Shown here: in pieces, positions 23,247 to 31,203 of the stretch | Numbering within the stretch: the stretch's first letter is position 1 | How the letters are laid out: each line of letters opens with the position of its first letter | Assembly: GCA_910578425.1 (NCBI GenBank) | Contig: CAJTQX010000011.1 | Coordinates: 1-38,604, forward strand | Direction: 5' to 3' | Length of the DNA stretch: 38,604 nucleotides | DNA from: an uncultured Anaerotignum sp. | GTDB lineage: Bacteria > Bacillota > Clostridia > Lachnospirales > Anaerotignaceae | Translations under genes and position numbers: made by a program | Notes under the pieces: generated by a model | The model's database searches: none | What the model saw: the letters and a program-made list of their open reading frames with translations, nothing else | Told to the model about the DNA's origin: nothing

Positions 23247-24169
23247 TCTTCCGCCCCTTCCAAAGCCTGCCGCATTGCAGCAATGTTCCGTTCCATCCGT
23301 CCGGCATAGGTGTCGTTCTCCTCCGCCTTCGTTGTCAGCGGGTCAAGCAGAACGGCATGCCCGCCGCTTTCCCTCGCCAATATGCGGGCATATTTCGCGC
23401 CGCTGTCGTCCGCTGCCAAAAGCAGGGAAATGCCGTCCTCCAGCATTTCATCTGCCGCCCCTGCAAGCTCCTTTGCGGAAGGCTCCTGATATTCCTCCGC
23501 AAAAATGCCGATTTCCGCATCCAGCCCGAACAGCTCCGCCAGATACGCAAACCCCTCATGAAAGATTGCCGCCTGTTCGTCCTCTGGCACAGGAAGCGTT
23601 GCCGCCTGTTCGGTCAGCCTTTCCGCTTCCTTCAAAAAACGCGCCGTATTCCGTTCCAGCGTTTCCCTTTCCTCCGGCATGGCCTTGCAGAGCGCGCCGC
23701 AGATTGCCGCCGCCTGTTGCGCCGCGTTTTCCGGCAGCAGCCAGACATGAGGATTCCCCTCCGCTTCATGCGGCTCATCCTCCCCGTGATGATGGCCGCA
23801 TTCCTCCGTTAAAAGCGAAATCCCCGCCGAAGTATCCACAATACATAAATCTGGATACTGTTCCAGAGCCTGCCCCAGAAACGCCTCCATGCCGCCGCCG
23901 TTCACAAGCAGGATATCAGCATTTTCCAGTTTTTTCATATCCGAAATCGTTAATTCATAGTCGTGCAGGCAGCCCGTCTGGGGCTGCGCCATATTTTCCA
24001 GAATAATACCGTCCGTACCTGCCGTCACTTCCCGCGCAATCAGGTAAACCGGATAAAAGCTTGTCAAAACCCGAAGCCCGCCTGTCTCGGTAGTCTTCGT
24101 TCCCCCTCCGCAGCCCGCCAGCAGGCATAGGAATAACAGGAACATTCCAGCCCTCCAGCGTTTTTTCAT
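23243..24169 (-). CDS. znuA: Zinc/manganese-binding lipoprotein (ABC transporter)
   Basis: 308 residues. Lipoprotein signal peptide with lipobox LLAGC (Cys20). Cluster A-I binding protein: TSFYPVYLIAREV, the first metal His in GCLHDYEL, NPHVWLLPENA (second His), FHEGFAYLAELFGL (third His) and a Asp in the C-terminal lobe. A His/Glu-rich loop (CGHHHGEDEPHEAEGNPH) between the first two ligands is characteristic of zinc rather than manganese carriers, so zinc is favoured but not proved. ATG 24169 is preceded by AAGGGCGG. A promoter lies at 24236-24265. I saw no convincing Zur box. Lipidation would be by Lgt encoded in this window. Confidence 0.92.
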   Translation of the reverse strand: MKKRWRAGMFLLFLCLLAGCGGGTKTTETGGLRVLTSFYPVYLIAREVTAGTDGIILENMAQPQTGCLHDYELTISDMKKLENADILLVNGGGMEAFLGQALEQYPDLCIVDTSAGISLLTEECGHHHGEDEPHEAEGNPHVWLLPENAAQQAAAICGALCKAMPEERETLERNTARFLKEAERLTEQAATLPVPEDEQAAIFHEGFAYLAELFGLDAEIGIFAEEYQEPSAKELAGAADEMLEDGISLLLAADDSGAKYARILARESGGHAVLLDPLTTKAEENDTYAGRMERNIAAMRQALEGAEE

Positions 24170-24235
24170 GCTCCATACCGCCCTTCGTTTCAAATCCAGC
24201 CGAAGCCCGCCAGTGGAATCAGCCGTTTGCAGATT

Positions 24236-24265
24236 ATTGTATGTCCCTTCCGCCGCTCTTGTCAA
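24236..24265 (-). promoter_or_regulatory. Promoter of znuACB
   Basis: Minus strand: -35 TTGACA (24260-24265), 18-bp spacer, -10 TACAAT (24236-24241), initiation near 24229 and a ~60-nt leader. It diverges from the ferredoxin promoter. ATTTCTTT-TTC-AAAGAAAT (24341-24359), a perfect 8-bp inverted repeat, lies between the two. Confidence 0.65.
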
Positions 24266-24372
24266 GCAAAACTTTTCCTTATAATATACTCCGCCCGAAT
24301 GCGGCAGACGCACAGCCTGTCGCTGCTTTTCCTGCGTTGGATTTCTTTTTCAAAGAAATATGAGAAATATAC

Positions 24373-24401
24373 TTGCAAATTCCCCGGTCTTGATATAAAA
24401 T
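24373..24401 (+). promoter_or_regulatory. Promoter of the ferredoxin gene
   Basis: -35 TTGCAA (24373-24378), 17-bp spacer, -10 TAAAAT (24396-24401). It lies ~30 bp before the ferredoxin start. Confidence 0.65.
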
Positions 24402-24434
24402 AGGCATGAAGAAGGAAAAAGGAGGTGTATTCCA

Positions 24435-24605
24435 ATGGCTCATAAAATCGGACCCGAATGTATCGGCTGCGGCGCATGCGCTGGCGAATGTCCTACAGGC
24501 TGCATCCATGAAGCTGGCGGTGTTTTTGAAATCACAGCTGCTGAATGTATTGATTGCGGTACATGCACAGGTGCTTGCCCTACTGGCGCAATTAAGCCCG
24601 AATAA
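24435..24605 (+). CDS. 2[4Fe-4S] ferredoxin, clostridial type
   Basis: A 56-residue protein starting MAHKIGPECIGCGACAGECP and ending TGAIKPE. Two complete CxxCxxCxxxCP clusters: CIGCGACAGECP and CIDCGTCTGACP. This is the small bacterial ferredoxin that carries low-potential electrons in anaerobes (pyruvate:ferredoxin oxidoreductase, hydrogenase, Rnf). SD AGGAGG precedes ATG 24435. It is monocistronic, with its own promoter and two terminator-like hairpins. Its codon use and strong signals suggest high expression. Confidence 0.96.
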   Translation: MAHKIGPECIGCGACAGECPTGCIHEAGGVFEITAAECIDCGTCTGACPTGAIKPE

Positions 24606-24616
24606 TTACTACTTAG

Positions 24617-24647
24617 AAAAAGTGAGCCATCGTGTTCACTTTTTTTA
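24617..24647 (+). terminator. Ferredoxin terminator
   Basis: AAAAAGTGA pairs with TTCACTTTT, followed by a T run, starting 12 bp after the stop. Confidence 0.8.
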
Positions 24648-24663
24648 TACCTGTAAGCAGTGC

Positions 24664-24728
24664 GCAATAAAATAGCTTAGGGGAAAAGGAACATTTATGT
24701 TTCTTTTTTCCTAAGCTGTTTTTATTGC
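24664..24728 (+). terminator. Second, long hairpin after the ferredoxin terminator
   Basis: AGCTTAGG/CCTAAGCT with flanking AATAAAA/TTTTTATT complementarity and an inner GAAAAGGAA/TTTCTTTTTTC stretch. The T run at 24719-24723 suits a backup terminator on the plus strand. The near symmetry would let it act on the minus strand too. Confidence 0.6.
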
Positions 24729-24739
24729 ATAGTGCGTCA

Positions 24740-24869
24740 GCACAAACGAGTTGCTCCAAAGGAGCAGCGAATGCCGCGCTGCGAAATCCTGTTTTCGCTC
24801 CTGTTCTCTTTTACGTCTGCACAAACGAACTGCTCCAAAGGATTTACGAATGCCGCGCTGCGAAATCCT
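24740..24869 (+). repeat. Two direct repeat units downstream of the ferredoxin gene
   Basis: Units begin GCACAAACGA at 24740 and 24819 (79-bp period). Each continues TGCTCCAAAGGA and then CGAATGCCGCGCTGCGAAAT. The shared parts are nearly identical and the spacer between units differs. No frame across them is convincing. Confidence 0.75.
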
Positions 24870-24881
24870 TTTCATTCCCTT

Positions 24882-25775
24882 TTACTCAGCCCCTTCTCCC
24901 CCATCTTTTTCCTGGCCTTCCCTGCCCATCAGCGCGACAGACCCCAGAACAAGCGCAATCCCTGCAATCTTCATTACAGACGCGCTTTCATGAAACACAA
25001 AAATGCCAAGCAGAGCCGCTACAACAGGTTCAATTGTTGCCGTAACCGAAGCGCGGCTTGCGGGCAGCCCCGCCAGCCCCTTTGTGTAGCAAAGATACGG
25101 AACAACTGTTGTCAGCAGTGCAAACAGCACCAGCAGGGGCCACGCTCCCAATATTGTAATTTCCCGGGCAATTTTCAGAGGATTGACGCAAAAAGCCATA
25201 AACACTGCCGCCGTCAGGAAGGTAAAGAAAGAAATCGTCAGGGAGCCATACCCCCTCCGAATCGCAAACGTCCCGAAAATGCTGTAAAGTGCGTATCCGA
25301 TTCCCGCGCAGAGCCCAATAAACAGCCCTCGTCCGGTAAATGCCGCGCCGCTTTCCAAAATCCCCGTAACAAGTGCGCAACCCAGAAACGTCATCGCCAG
25401 CACAAGTCCTTTCGCCTTCGTCATTTTTTCATGGAACAGTGCCAGTGAAAACAGCATGACAAACGTTGGCGCAGTATACAGAAGTGCCGCCGCAACGCCA
25501 AGGCTTGTCAGATTGATTGCCTTCATATAGCACCAACTGAAAAACGTAAAGCTGCAAATCCCTGTTCCAATAAAATATCGCAGATCCGTCCATTTTTTCA
25601 GCCGGAACAACCGCCTGTCCTTTCCCAGAATCAGCAGGAAAAGCAGGCCTGCCGCAAGCACGCCTTTCACAAAAAGCATCTGCATCTCCGTAAAGCCGAG
25701 CGCGCTGATTGCCCGCGTAAACACGCCAATCAGGCCCCAACAGATTCCCGCCGCCACAACAAAAACATAAGCCAT
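24882..25775 (-). CDS. EamA-family (DMT superfamily) permease
   Basis: 297 residues, about ten transmembrane helices in two EamA halves (about 1-135 and 145-285). Typical features: the start AYVFVVAAGICWGLIGVFTR, ALLYTAPTFVMLFSLALFHE at the end of half one, and ASVTATIEPVVAALLGIFVF followed by HE in half two. Members export amino acids or other metabolites; the substrate here is unknown. ATG 25775 follows AGGAG. It has its own promoter (25901-25929) and a ~119-nt leader holding a repeated hairpin and then a terminator-like stem, suggesting attenuation. It follows the catabolic operon without a clear terminator, so read-through from upstream is also possible. Confidence 0.88.
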   Translation of the reverse strand: MAYVFVVAAGICWGLIGVFTRAISALGFTEMQMLFVKGVLAAGLLFLLILGKDRRLFRLKKWTDLRYFIGTGICSFTFFSWCYMKAINLTSLGVAAALLYTAPTFVMLFSLALFHEKMTKAKGLVLAMTFLGCALVTGILESGAAFTGRGLFIGLCAGIGYALYSIFGTFAIRRGYGSLTISFFTFLTAAVFMAFCVNPLKIAREITILGAWPLLVLFALLTTVVPYLCYTKGLAGLPASRASVTATIEPVVAALLGIFVFHESASVMKIAGIALVLGSVALMGREGQEKDGGEGAE

Positions 25776-25815
25776 CTTTCTTCTCCTTGTCCGCCCTGCA
25801 CCGCCATGCCAAACC

Positions 25816-25843
25816 AAAAGGAAGGAAGTATGTCCTTCCTTCC
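25816..25843 (-). terminator. Terminator-like hairpin in the EamA leader
   Basis: Minus strand: GGAAGGAAG pairs perfectly with CTTCCTTCC over a 6-nt loop, followed by TTTT. It lies between the promoter and the start codon, where it could stop transcription before the gene. Confidence 0.6.
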
Positions 25844-25850
25844 CTTGTAT

Positions 25851-25887
25851 GCTCTGCCCTGCAAGGGTATCCTCTGTCAGGCAAAGC
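25851..25887. repeat. GGGTATAT-type hairpin, copy 2 (EamA leader)
   Basis: GCTCTGCC/GGCAAAGC outer stem (one mismatch), inner CTG/CAG, loop region with AAGGGTATCCTC. On the EamA transcript it comes just before the terminator-like stem. Related copies: 17912-17952 and 35431-35474. Confidence 0.55.
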
Positions 25888-25900
25888 CGCCTGTGTTTTT

Positions 25901-25929
25901 ATTATAGCATATCTCCCGTATGGACACAA
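25901..25929 (-). promoter_or_regulatory. Promoter of the EamA gene
   Basis: Minus strand: -35 TTGTGT (25924-25929), 17-bp spacer, extended -10 TGCTATAAT (TATAAT 25901-25906). It lies 25 bp past the stop of the zinc dehydrogenase gene. Confidence 0.7.
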
Positions 25930-25953
25930 CCTTGCCCCAATCTCTTTTGCCGT

Positions 25954-27024
25954 TTACTTCCTGATATCCTCCGCGTTCGGGAAAAGCAGCATTTTCCCCG
26001 GCGTCCCCCTGCGAATTTCCTCCAATGCCCTTTCATAATCCTCCAAAGCAAAACACCCGCCGATTACTTTGTCCAGCTTATAGTAAGGGCCCTTCATTAC
26101 CTTTGCGAAATCCTCCCATGTCTGCCAGATTAACCGGCCGGAAACGCCTGTCAACTGTATTTCCCTGTAAATCAGGTCATCCGTCATATCGTGCAGCGTT
26201 ACAGGCTTTGTCGGCAGCCCCACGCATACCATGCGCCCCGCGGCGCGCAGGCATTTCAGCGCGGTGTTAATTGCCGCTTCCGCTCCGGTAATGTCAATCG
26301 CGGCGTCCGCGCCAATCCCGTCCGTCAGCTTTTGCACCTCTGCCACAAGGTCGCATTTTCCGCTGTTGAACACCAGATCCGCGCCCATTTCCTTCGCAGC
26401 CTCCAGGCGTGCATCCAGCAGGTCGCAGGCAATGACCATCTTCGCGCCAAACGTCCTGCTCGCGCTGACAGCCGTCAGTCCAATCGGCCCACAGCCATTC
26501 ACCAGCACAATTTTCCCTGCCACCTCCGCCGCTTCCACGCCATGTACGCCCGCGCCCATCGGCTCAAACATACACGCCGCCTCATAAGGCAGATCATCGT
26601 CCAGCAGAAATGTGCAGTCCGAACGAATCTTTGTGTATTCGGCAAACGCGCCGTTCTGCGTACAGCCAAACAACTGGATGTTCCCGCAGATATGCGGCAT
26701 ACCGTTTTTACAGAAATAACATTCGCCGCAGGGAATATGCGTTTCGCAGGAAACACGGTCGCCGCATTTTCTGTCCTTCACATTCTTCCCCACAGCCACA
26801 ATATCCCCCGCGACTTCATGCCCCAGTGTCACAGGCGGCTTGATTCTTTTTTCAGACCAGGCGTCCCAGTCCAGAATGTGGATATCCGAACCGCAGATTG
26901 CTGTGCAGTGTACCTTTATCAGCACCTCGTCATCGCCAATTTCCGGCACAGGCAAATCGTCATGGTAGACCAGTCCGCTGGGGCCGGCGGTTTCCTTCAC
27001 CAGCCCCCGCATCTGTTTTTTCAT
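25954..27024 (-). CDS. Zinc-dependent dehydrogenase, threonine-dehydrogenase type
   Basis: 356 residues, MDR superfamily. Catalytic zinc ligands are in TAICGSDIHILDWDAWSE and LGHEVAG. A structural zinc site is in CGECYFCKNGMPHIC (four Cys). The Rossmann motif is NGCGPIGLTAV. The segment AICGSDIHxxxWDxW is characteristic of L-threonine 3-dehydrogenases and their close relatives that oxidise secondary alcohols, so NAD-dependent oxidation of a vicinal-substituted secondary alcohol is expected. The partner 2-amino-3-ketobutyrate lyase is absent, and the gene sits 18 bp behind the E3 gene of a dehydrogenase complex, arguing for a role in that pathway (2,3-butanediol-like or hydroxy-acid substrate) rather than threonine breakdown. 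SD AAGGAGG precedes ATG 27024. Confidence 0.85.
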   Translation of the reverse strand: MKKQMRGLVKETAGPSGLVYHDDLPVPEIGDDEVLIKVHCTAICGSDIHILDWDAWSEKRIKPPVTLGHEVAGDIVAVGKNVKDRKCGDRVSCETHIPCGECYFCKNGMPHICGNIQLFGCTQNGAFAEYTKIRSDCTFLLDDDLPYEAACMFEPMGAGVHGVEAAEVAGKIVLVNGCGPIGLTAVSASRTFGAKMVIACDLLDARLEAAKEMGADLVFNSGKCDLVAEVQKLTDGIGADAAIDITGAEAAINTALKCLRAAGRMVCVGLPTKPVTLHDMTDDLIYREIQLTGVSGRLIWQTWEDFAKVMKGPYYKLDKVIGGCFALEDYERALEEIRRGTPGKMLLFPNAEDIRK

Positions 27025-27042
27025 ACCGGTTCCTCCTTCCTG

Positions 27043-28773
27043 TTATTTGTTCCCCGTATGGATCGCGCGCCCTTCCAGATGCAGCGCGGCCTCCCGCATA
27101 GTTTCCGTAACCGTCGGGTGGGAATGGATTGTCGTAATCAGTTCTTCCGTTGTTGCTTCCAGACGGATCGCCAGCGCGCCCTCGCAGATCAAATCCGTTG
27201 CACGCGGTCCAATGATATGCATGCCCAGCACTTCGCCGTATTTCGCGTCTGCAATGATTTTCACCAGACCTTCGCCGCCGTTGATAATAAGTGCTTTCCC
27301 GTTTGCCGCCATCGGGAATTTTCCTACTTTGTAATCAATCCCTTTTTCCCTGCATTTTTCCTCTGTCAGCCCGACAGAAGCCGCCTCCGGCATCATGTAT
27401 ACACAGGCAGGGTTCGTTTTCTCGTCATATACCGCATCCAGCCCCATGATATTCTCCGCCGCAGTTTCACCCATTGCGGAAGCCGCATGCGCCAGTTGGG
27501 CTTTGCCAAATACGCAGTCGCCGATTGCATATACGCCTGGTACATTCGTTTCCATTTTTTCATTGACAAGGATACGCCCCCTGTCATTCCGCAGTCCTGC
27601 CGCGTCCAGATTCAGCGTGTCGGTATTCGCTCTGCGGCCTACCGCAACCAGAACCTTCTCCGCCTCAAAACTTACCGTATCGCCCGTTTTGTCCGTACAA
27701 ACCACCCGCGCGCCGGCAGGGCATTCCTCAATGCTCTGAACAGAGCATTCCAGGCAGAACGCAATGCCCATCTTTTTCATATGCGCCACGCCAACCGCCG
27801 TAATGTCGCCGTCCAGCATCGGCAGTATGAAATCCCTTGCTTCAACCACAGTGATTTTTGTGCCGAACGCCGCGTATGCGCACGCCAGTTCAATGCCGAT
27901 TACACCGCCGCCGATAATAACCATGCTTTCCGGAATTTTTTCCAAACTCAGCGCGCCTGTCGAATCAATACAGCAGGGATTCTCTTTCACGCCCGGAATC
28001 GGCGGAACCGCGTTCACAGAGCCTGTCGCTACAATAATTGCATCAGCCGTCATGGACTCCTTCGTCCCGTCAGCCTTTGTGACTTCCAGTGTCTTGGGGC
28101 CTGTAAAAGCCGCCGTTCCATCTAGTTTCGTAATTTTATTCCTTTTCAGAAGACCTGCAACGCCGCTTGTCAGCCTTGCGGAAATGGCGTTCTTATGCGC
28201 CATTACCTGTGTAAAATTCACAGAAACGCCGCTTGTTTCCACGCCGATATCCTTTCCCTGGTTCCGTATCTCCTCCAGCAGTTCCGCGCTGTGCAGCAGG
28301 CATTTCGTCGGAATGCAGCCAATATTCAGACATGTTCCGCCCAAAAATTCTTTCTCGATTACAGTCACCTTCGCGCCAAGCTGTGCCGCGCGGATTGCCG
28401 CCACATATCCGCCAGGGCCCCCGCCGATTACAATAACGCTCTTCGGCCCGCCCGCAGGCGTTTTTTCCTCCGTCTGGGCTGCCTGTGCCGCCGCGGGAGC
28501 AGGCGCAGATGCACCGCCATCAGGAACGGCCTCGCCTTCCGCCCCAATATAAGCAATAACGCTCTTGCAGGGGCCTGTTTCGCCCTCCGGCAGCAGTATT
28601 TTCAGCAGAACGCCATCTGTATCTGCCTCAATTTCGCTTGTCAGCTTATCTGTTGCGACAGAAAACAGGACGTCCCCCTTTTTTACTGCCTGTCCTTCCT
28701 TAATCTTCCATTCCTCAATCGTGCCTTCCGTCATTGTCAGGCCAAGTTTCGGCATCAATACCTCAGTTGCCAT
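27043..28773 (-). CDS. acoL: Dihydrolipoamide dehydrogenase (E3) with N-terminal lipoyl domain
   Basis: 576 residues, longer than a plain E3 (~460) because of a fused lipoyl domain at about 1-77 (lipoyl-lysine K43 in SVATDKLTS) and an Ala/Pro-rich linker (about 84-108). The E3 part has FAD motif VIGGGPGGYVAA, redox disulfide C148/C153 in GGTCLNIGCIPTK, NAD motif IIGGGVIGIELA and the catalytic HSHPTVTE near 550-557. E3 reoxidises dihydrolipoamide on E2, giving NADH. The lipoyl domain is nearly the same as that of the E2 gene upstream, evidence of an intragenic-scale duplication. SD AAAGGAG precedes ATG 28773. A 9-bp hairpin (28817-28838) lies in the 83-bp gap after E2 and may tune the E2:E3 ratio. 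Confidence 0.94.
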   Translation of the reverse strand: MATEVLMPKLGLTMTEGTIEEWKIKEGQAVKKGDVLFSVATDKLTSEIEADTDGVLLKILLPEGETGPCKSVIAYIGAEGEAVPDGGASAPAPAAAQAAQTEEKTPAGGPKSVIVIGGGPGGYVAAIRAAQLGAKVTVIEKEFLGGTCLNIGCIPTKCLLHSAELLEEIRNQGKDIGVETSGVSVNFTQVMAHKNAISARLTSGVAGLLKRNKITKLDGTAAFTGPKTLEVTKADGTKESMTADAIIVATGSVNAVPPIPGVKENPCCIDSTGALSLEKIPESMVIIGGGVIGIELACAYAAFGTKITVVEARDFILPMLDGDITAVGVAHMKKMGIAFCLECSVQSIEECPAGARVVCTDKTGDTVSFEAEKVLVAVGRRANTDTLNLDAAGLRNDRGRILVNEKMETNVPGVYAIGDCVFGKAQLAHAASAMGETAAENIMGLDAVYDEKTNPACVYMMPEAASVGLTEEKCREKGIDYKVGKFPMAANGKALIINGGEGLVKIIADAKYGEVLGMHIIGPRATDLICEGALAIRLEATTEELITTIHSHPTVTETMREAALHLEGRAIHTGNK

Positions 28774-28856
28774 ACCTACGCGCTCCTTTCGTTTTCAAAT
28801 ATGATGTAAAAGAACAGGCGAAGGCATACGCCTCCGCCCGCCTTAACCTTAAACCC

Positions 28857-30188
28857 TCAGACAAGCAGGAGATAAGGATTTTCCAGCAAATCCACGATTC
28901 TCTGAAGGAATTTACATGCCATCACGCCATCAATCACACGATGGTCTGCTGTCAGGCTCAAATTCATCATCGGACGGATCACGATTTCACCATTCCGCAC
29001 AACCGGCGTATCCACAATATCGCATACGCCCAATATCGCAAGCTCTGGCTGGTTAATGATCGGCGAAAAACTCGTAATACCATAAGGCCCAAGGGAGGAA
29101 ATCGTGAACGTGCCGCCCGTCATATCCTCCATACCCAGCTTGCCGGAACGTGTTGCCTCAATCAGGTTTTCTGTTTCCCGCGCAACCTCTTTCAGGGATT
29201 TCGTATCCACGCATTTTACATTCGGAACCATCAGTCCATCGCCTTTGGCCACCGCCAGGCCAATATTTGCGTGCCTGTGGTGTGTCAGCATATTGTCCGC
29301 AAAGCTTGCGTTCACATCGGGGAATTCCATCAAAGCCCTTGCCGCAACCTTCATCAGGATATGGTTGAACGTCAGCTTGATCCCTTCCGCTTTCAGCCCG
29401 TCTTTCAGCTTCTCGCGCAGCTCCTTCATACATGTCGCGTCCACAGGGTGCGTATAAGTCACCCTCGGGGAAGTCGTCCAGGAGGCTGTCATATTTGCCG
29501 CAATGCTCCGGCGCAGCGGGTTTACTTTTACAGGAGGCAAATCGTTTCCTTCCGGCTCCGCTGCCGCCGCTGTCTGCGGTGCGCCGCCCTGCACTGCCGC
29601 CATAACGTCAGCTTTCATTACGCGCCCAGCCACGCCCAGCGTGCTTACGTCTACGCCGTATTCCGCGGCCAGTTTCGCCGCCATCGGGCTGGTTTTCGGC
29701 CCTGCAACAAAGTTTTCCACATCTCTCGCCAAAATGACCCCGTTCGGCCCTGTGCCGGGAATCGCGGCAATGTCATAGCCCTTTTCTTTTGCCAGCTTCT
29801 TCGCGAAAGGCATTGCCAGCACATATGCCCCCGCCGGTCTTGCCGCCGCGGGTGCCGGAGCCGCCGCAGGCGCGGCCTTCGCTGCTGTTTCCGCAGGCAC
29901 CGCCATAGGTGCGGGCGCAGAAGCCGCCGCCCCGTCAGGGATTTGATCCCCCGGCTCGCCGATCCATGCGACAACGCTCTTGCATTCGCTGCTTTCGCCC
30001 GCCTGCACAGCAATTTTCAGCAGTACGCCGTCTGTATCACATTCCACATCATTCGTAAGTTTATCTGTAGCGACGGAAAAGAGGATATCACCTTTTTTAA
30101 CTGCGTCGCCTTCTTTGAATTTCCATTCTTCAATCGTGCCTTCGGTCATCGTCAGGCCGAGTTTCGGCATCAATACTTCAGTTACCAT
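28857..30188 (-). CDS. acoC: Dihydrolipoamide acyltransferase (E2) with two putative subunit-binding domains
   Basis: 443 residues. A lipoyl domain covers about 1-77 (K43) and an Ala/Pro linker about 87-120. One peripheral-subunit-binding domain lies at about 126-160 (MPFAKKLAKEKGYDIAAI, then GTGPNGVILARDVENF) and a second at about 167-200 (SPMAAKLAAEYGVDVSTL, then GRVMKADVMAAV). The acyltransferase catalytic domain (about 220-443) ends with the active-site DHRVIDG (H416, D420). E2 is the core of the complex and transfers the acyl group to CoA. ATG 30188 has SD AGGAG at 7 nt, better than the GTG at 30203. Assignment to the acetoin type rests on neighbours and E1 similarity, not on the E2 itself. 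Confidence 0.92.
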   Translation of the reverse strand: MVTEVLMPKLGLTMTEGTIEEWKFKEGDAVKKGDILFSVATDKLTNDVECDTDGVLLKIAVQAGESSECKSVVAWIGEPGDQIPDGAAASAPAPMAVPAETAAKAAPAAAPAPAAARPAGAYVLAMPFAKKLAKEKGYDIAAIPGTGPNGVILARDVENFVAGPKTSPMAAKLAAEYGVDVSTLGVAGRVMKADVMAAVQGGAPQTAAAAEPEGNDLPPVKVNPLRRSIAANMTASWTTSPRVTYTHPVDATCMKELREKLKDGLKAEGIKLTFNHILMKVAARALMEFPDVNASFADNMLTHHRHANIGLAVAKGDGLMVPNVKCVDTKSLKEVARETENLIEATRSGKLGMEDMTGGTFTISSLGPYGITSFSPIINQPELAILGVCDIVDTPVVRNGEIVIRPMMNLSLTADHRVIDGVMACKFLQRIVDLLENPYLLLV

Positions 30189-30214
30189 AGCGTCTCTCCT
30201 CACTTCACGAAGTC

Positions 30215-31189
30215 TTAAAGCATCCCTTTGATTCCTTTCACCAAATCCTCAGGCGTCACGCGGAGCTTCATTTCCAGCGTAGGCGCGAAGGGGATCGGAC
30301 AGAAGGGCGCGCCGTAACGAAGAATAGGCGCGTCAAGGTATTCCAGACATTCCTCCGCCACAGTCGCGGCAACCTCCGCACCGAAGCCGCCCTGTTTGAC
30401 CGCTTCATGAACAATGCACAGGCGGTGTGTTTTCTTCACAGACGCCATCACGCACTCCCTGTCCCAGGGAGAAATCGTAATCAGGTCGATAACCTCCGCT
30501 TCAATGCCTTCCTTCGCCAGTTGTTCCGCCGCGCCCCGCGCCGCTTTCATGCCGATAGAATAGGAAACGATTGTTACGTCCCTGCCCTCTCGGACAATCT
30601 TCGCCTTGCCAATGGTGTAGGGTTCTTCGTCCTCGATTTCCGGCACCATATCGGACTCTTTATACAGTATTTTGTTCTCAAAATACAATACAGGATCGTT
30701 GGAACGGATTGCCGCTTTCAACGCCATTTTAGCGTCATAAGGATTGGAAGGCGCAATGACCTGCACACCGGGAATATGTACGAACCAGGATTCCACAGCC
30801 TGCGAATGCTGTGCCGCGCCGCCGTTCACCCAGCCGTCCGGCGCGCGCAGCGTCAGCGGCATATTGACCTGTCCGCCGAACATATAGCGCATTTTCGCCA
30901 TCTGGTTGAATATTTCGTCCATGCAGACGCCCATAAAGTCCGCAAAATGCATATCCACAACAGGGCGCGCGCCAGCCAATGCCGCGCCTACGCCGCCGCC
31001 GGTAATAAAGGTTTCAGAAATCGGCGTATCCAGCACGCGGTTCGGGAACTGCTGTGCAAGCCCTTTGAACTGGCCGAAAACGCCGCCCTGGCGTGCGATA
31101 TCTTCCCCCATTACGAAAATTTTTTCATCGTTTGTCATTTCTTCAGCCATAGCCTCAAGTGTAGCCTGAGCAAATGAAAGTTTACGCAT
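30215..31189 (-). CDS. acoB: Acetoin/2-oxoacid dehydrogenase E1 beta subunit
   Basis: 324 residues. The transketolase-like pyrimidine domain comes first (FVMGEDIARQGGVFG; TPISETFITGGGVGAALAG with the cofactor-activating Glu; NGGAAQHSQAVESWF with the conserved His), then the C-terminal transketolase domain (EVIDLITISPWDRE; IVHEAVKQGGFGAEVAATVA). It forms the alpha2beta2 thiamine enzyme with the gene 14 bp upstream. SD GGGAGGGG precedes ATG 31189. Confidence 0.94.
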   Translation of the reverse strand: MRKLSFAQATLEAMAEEMTNDEKIFVMGEDIARQGGVFGQFKGLAQQFPNRVLDTPISETFITGGGVGAALAGARPVVDMHFADFMGVCMDEIFNQMAKMRYMFGGQVNMPLTLRAPDGWVNGGAAQHSQAVESWFVHIPGVQVIAPSNPYDAKMALKAAIRSNDPVLYFENKILYKESDMVPEIEDEEPYTIGKAKIVREGRDVTIVSYSIGMKAARGAAEQLAKEGIEAEVIDLITISPWDRECVMASVKKTHRLCIVHEAVKQGGFGAEVAATVAEECLEYLDAPILRYGAPFCPIPFAPTLEMKLRVTPEDLVKGIKGML

Positions 31190-31203
31190 TGTTTTCCCCT
31201 CCC

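Noticed and set aside
24170..24434. Zur or AdcR operator in the znuA-ferredoxin intergenic region
   Set aside because: No palindrome of the known Zur or AdcR type was found. The ATTTCTTT inverted repeat at 24341-24359 is AT-rich and nearer the ferredoxin promoter.
25954..27024. Threonine catabolism via L-threonine dehydrogenase
   Set aside because: The protein is TDH-like, but the partner 2-amino-3-ketobutyrate CoA ligase is absent and the gene is in an operon for another type of substrate. Not excluded biochemically.
26191..30218. Long plus-strand frames opposite the zinc dehydrogenase, E3 and E2 genes
   Set aside because: They mirror well-defined enzymes and their products have no domain or sensible composition.
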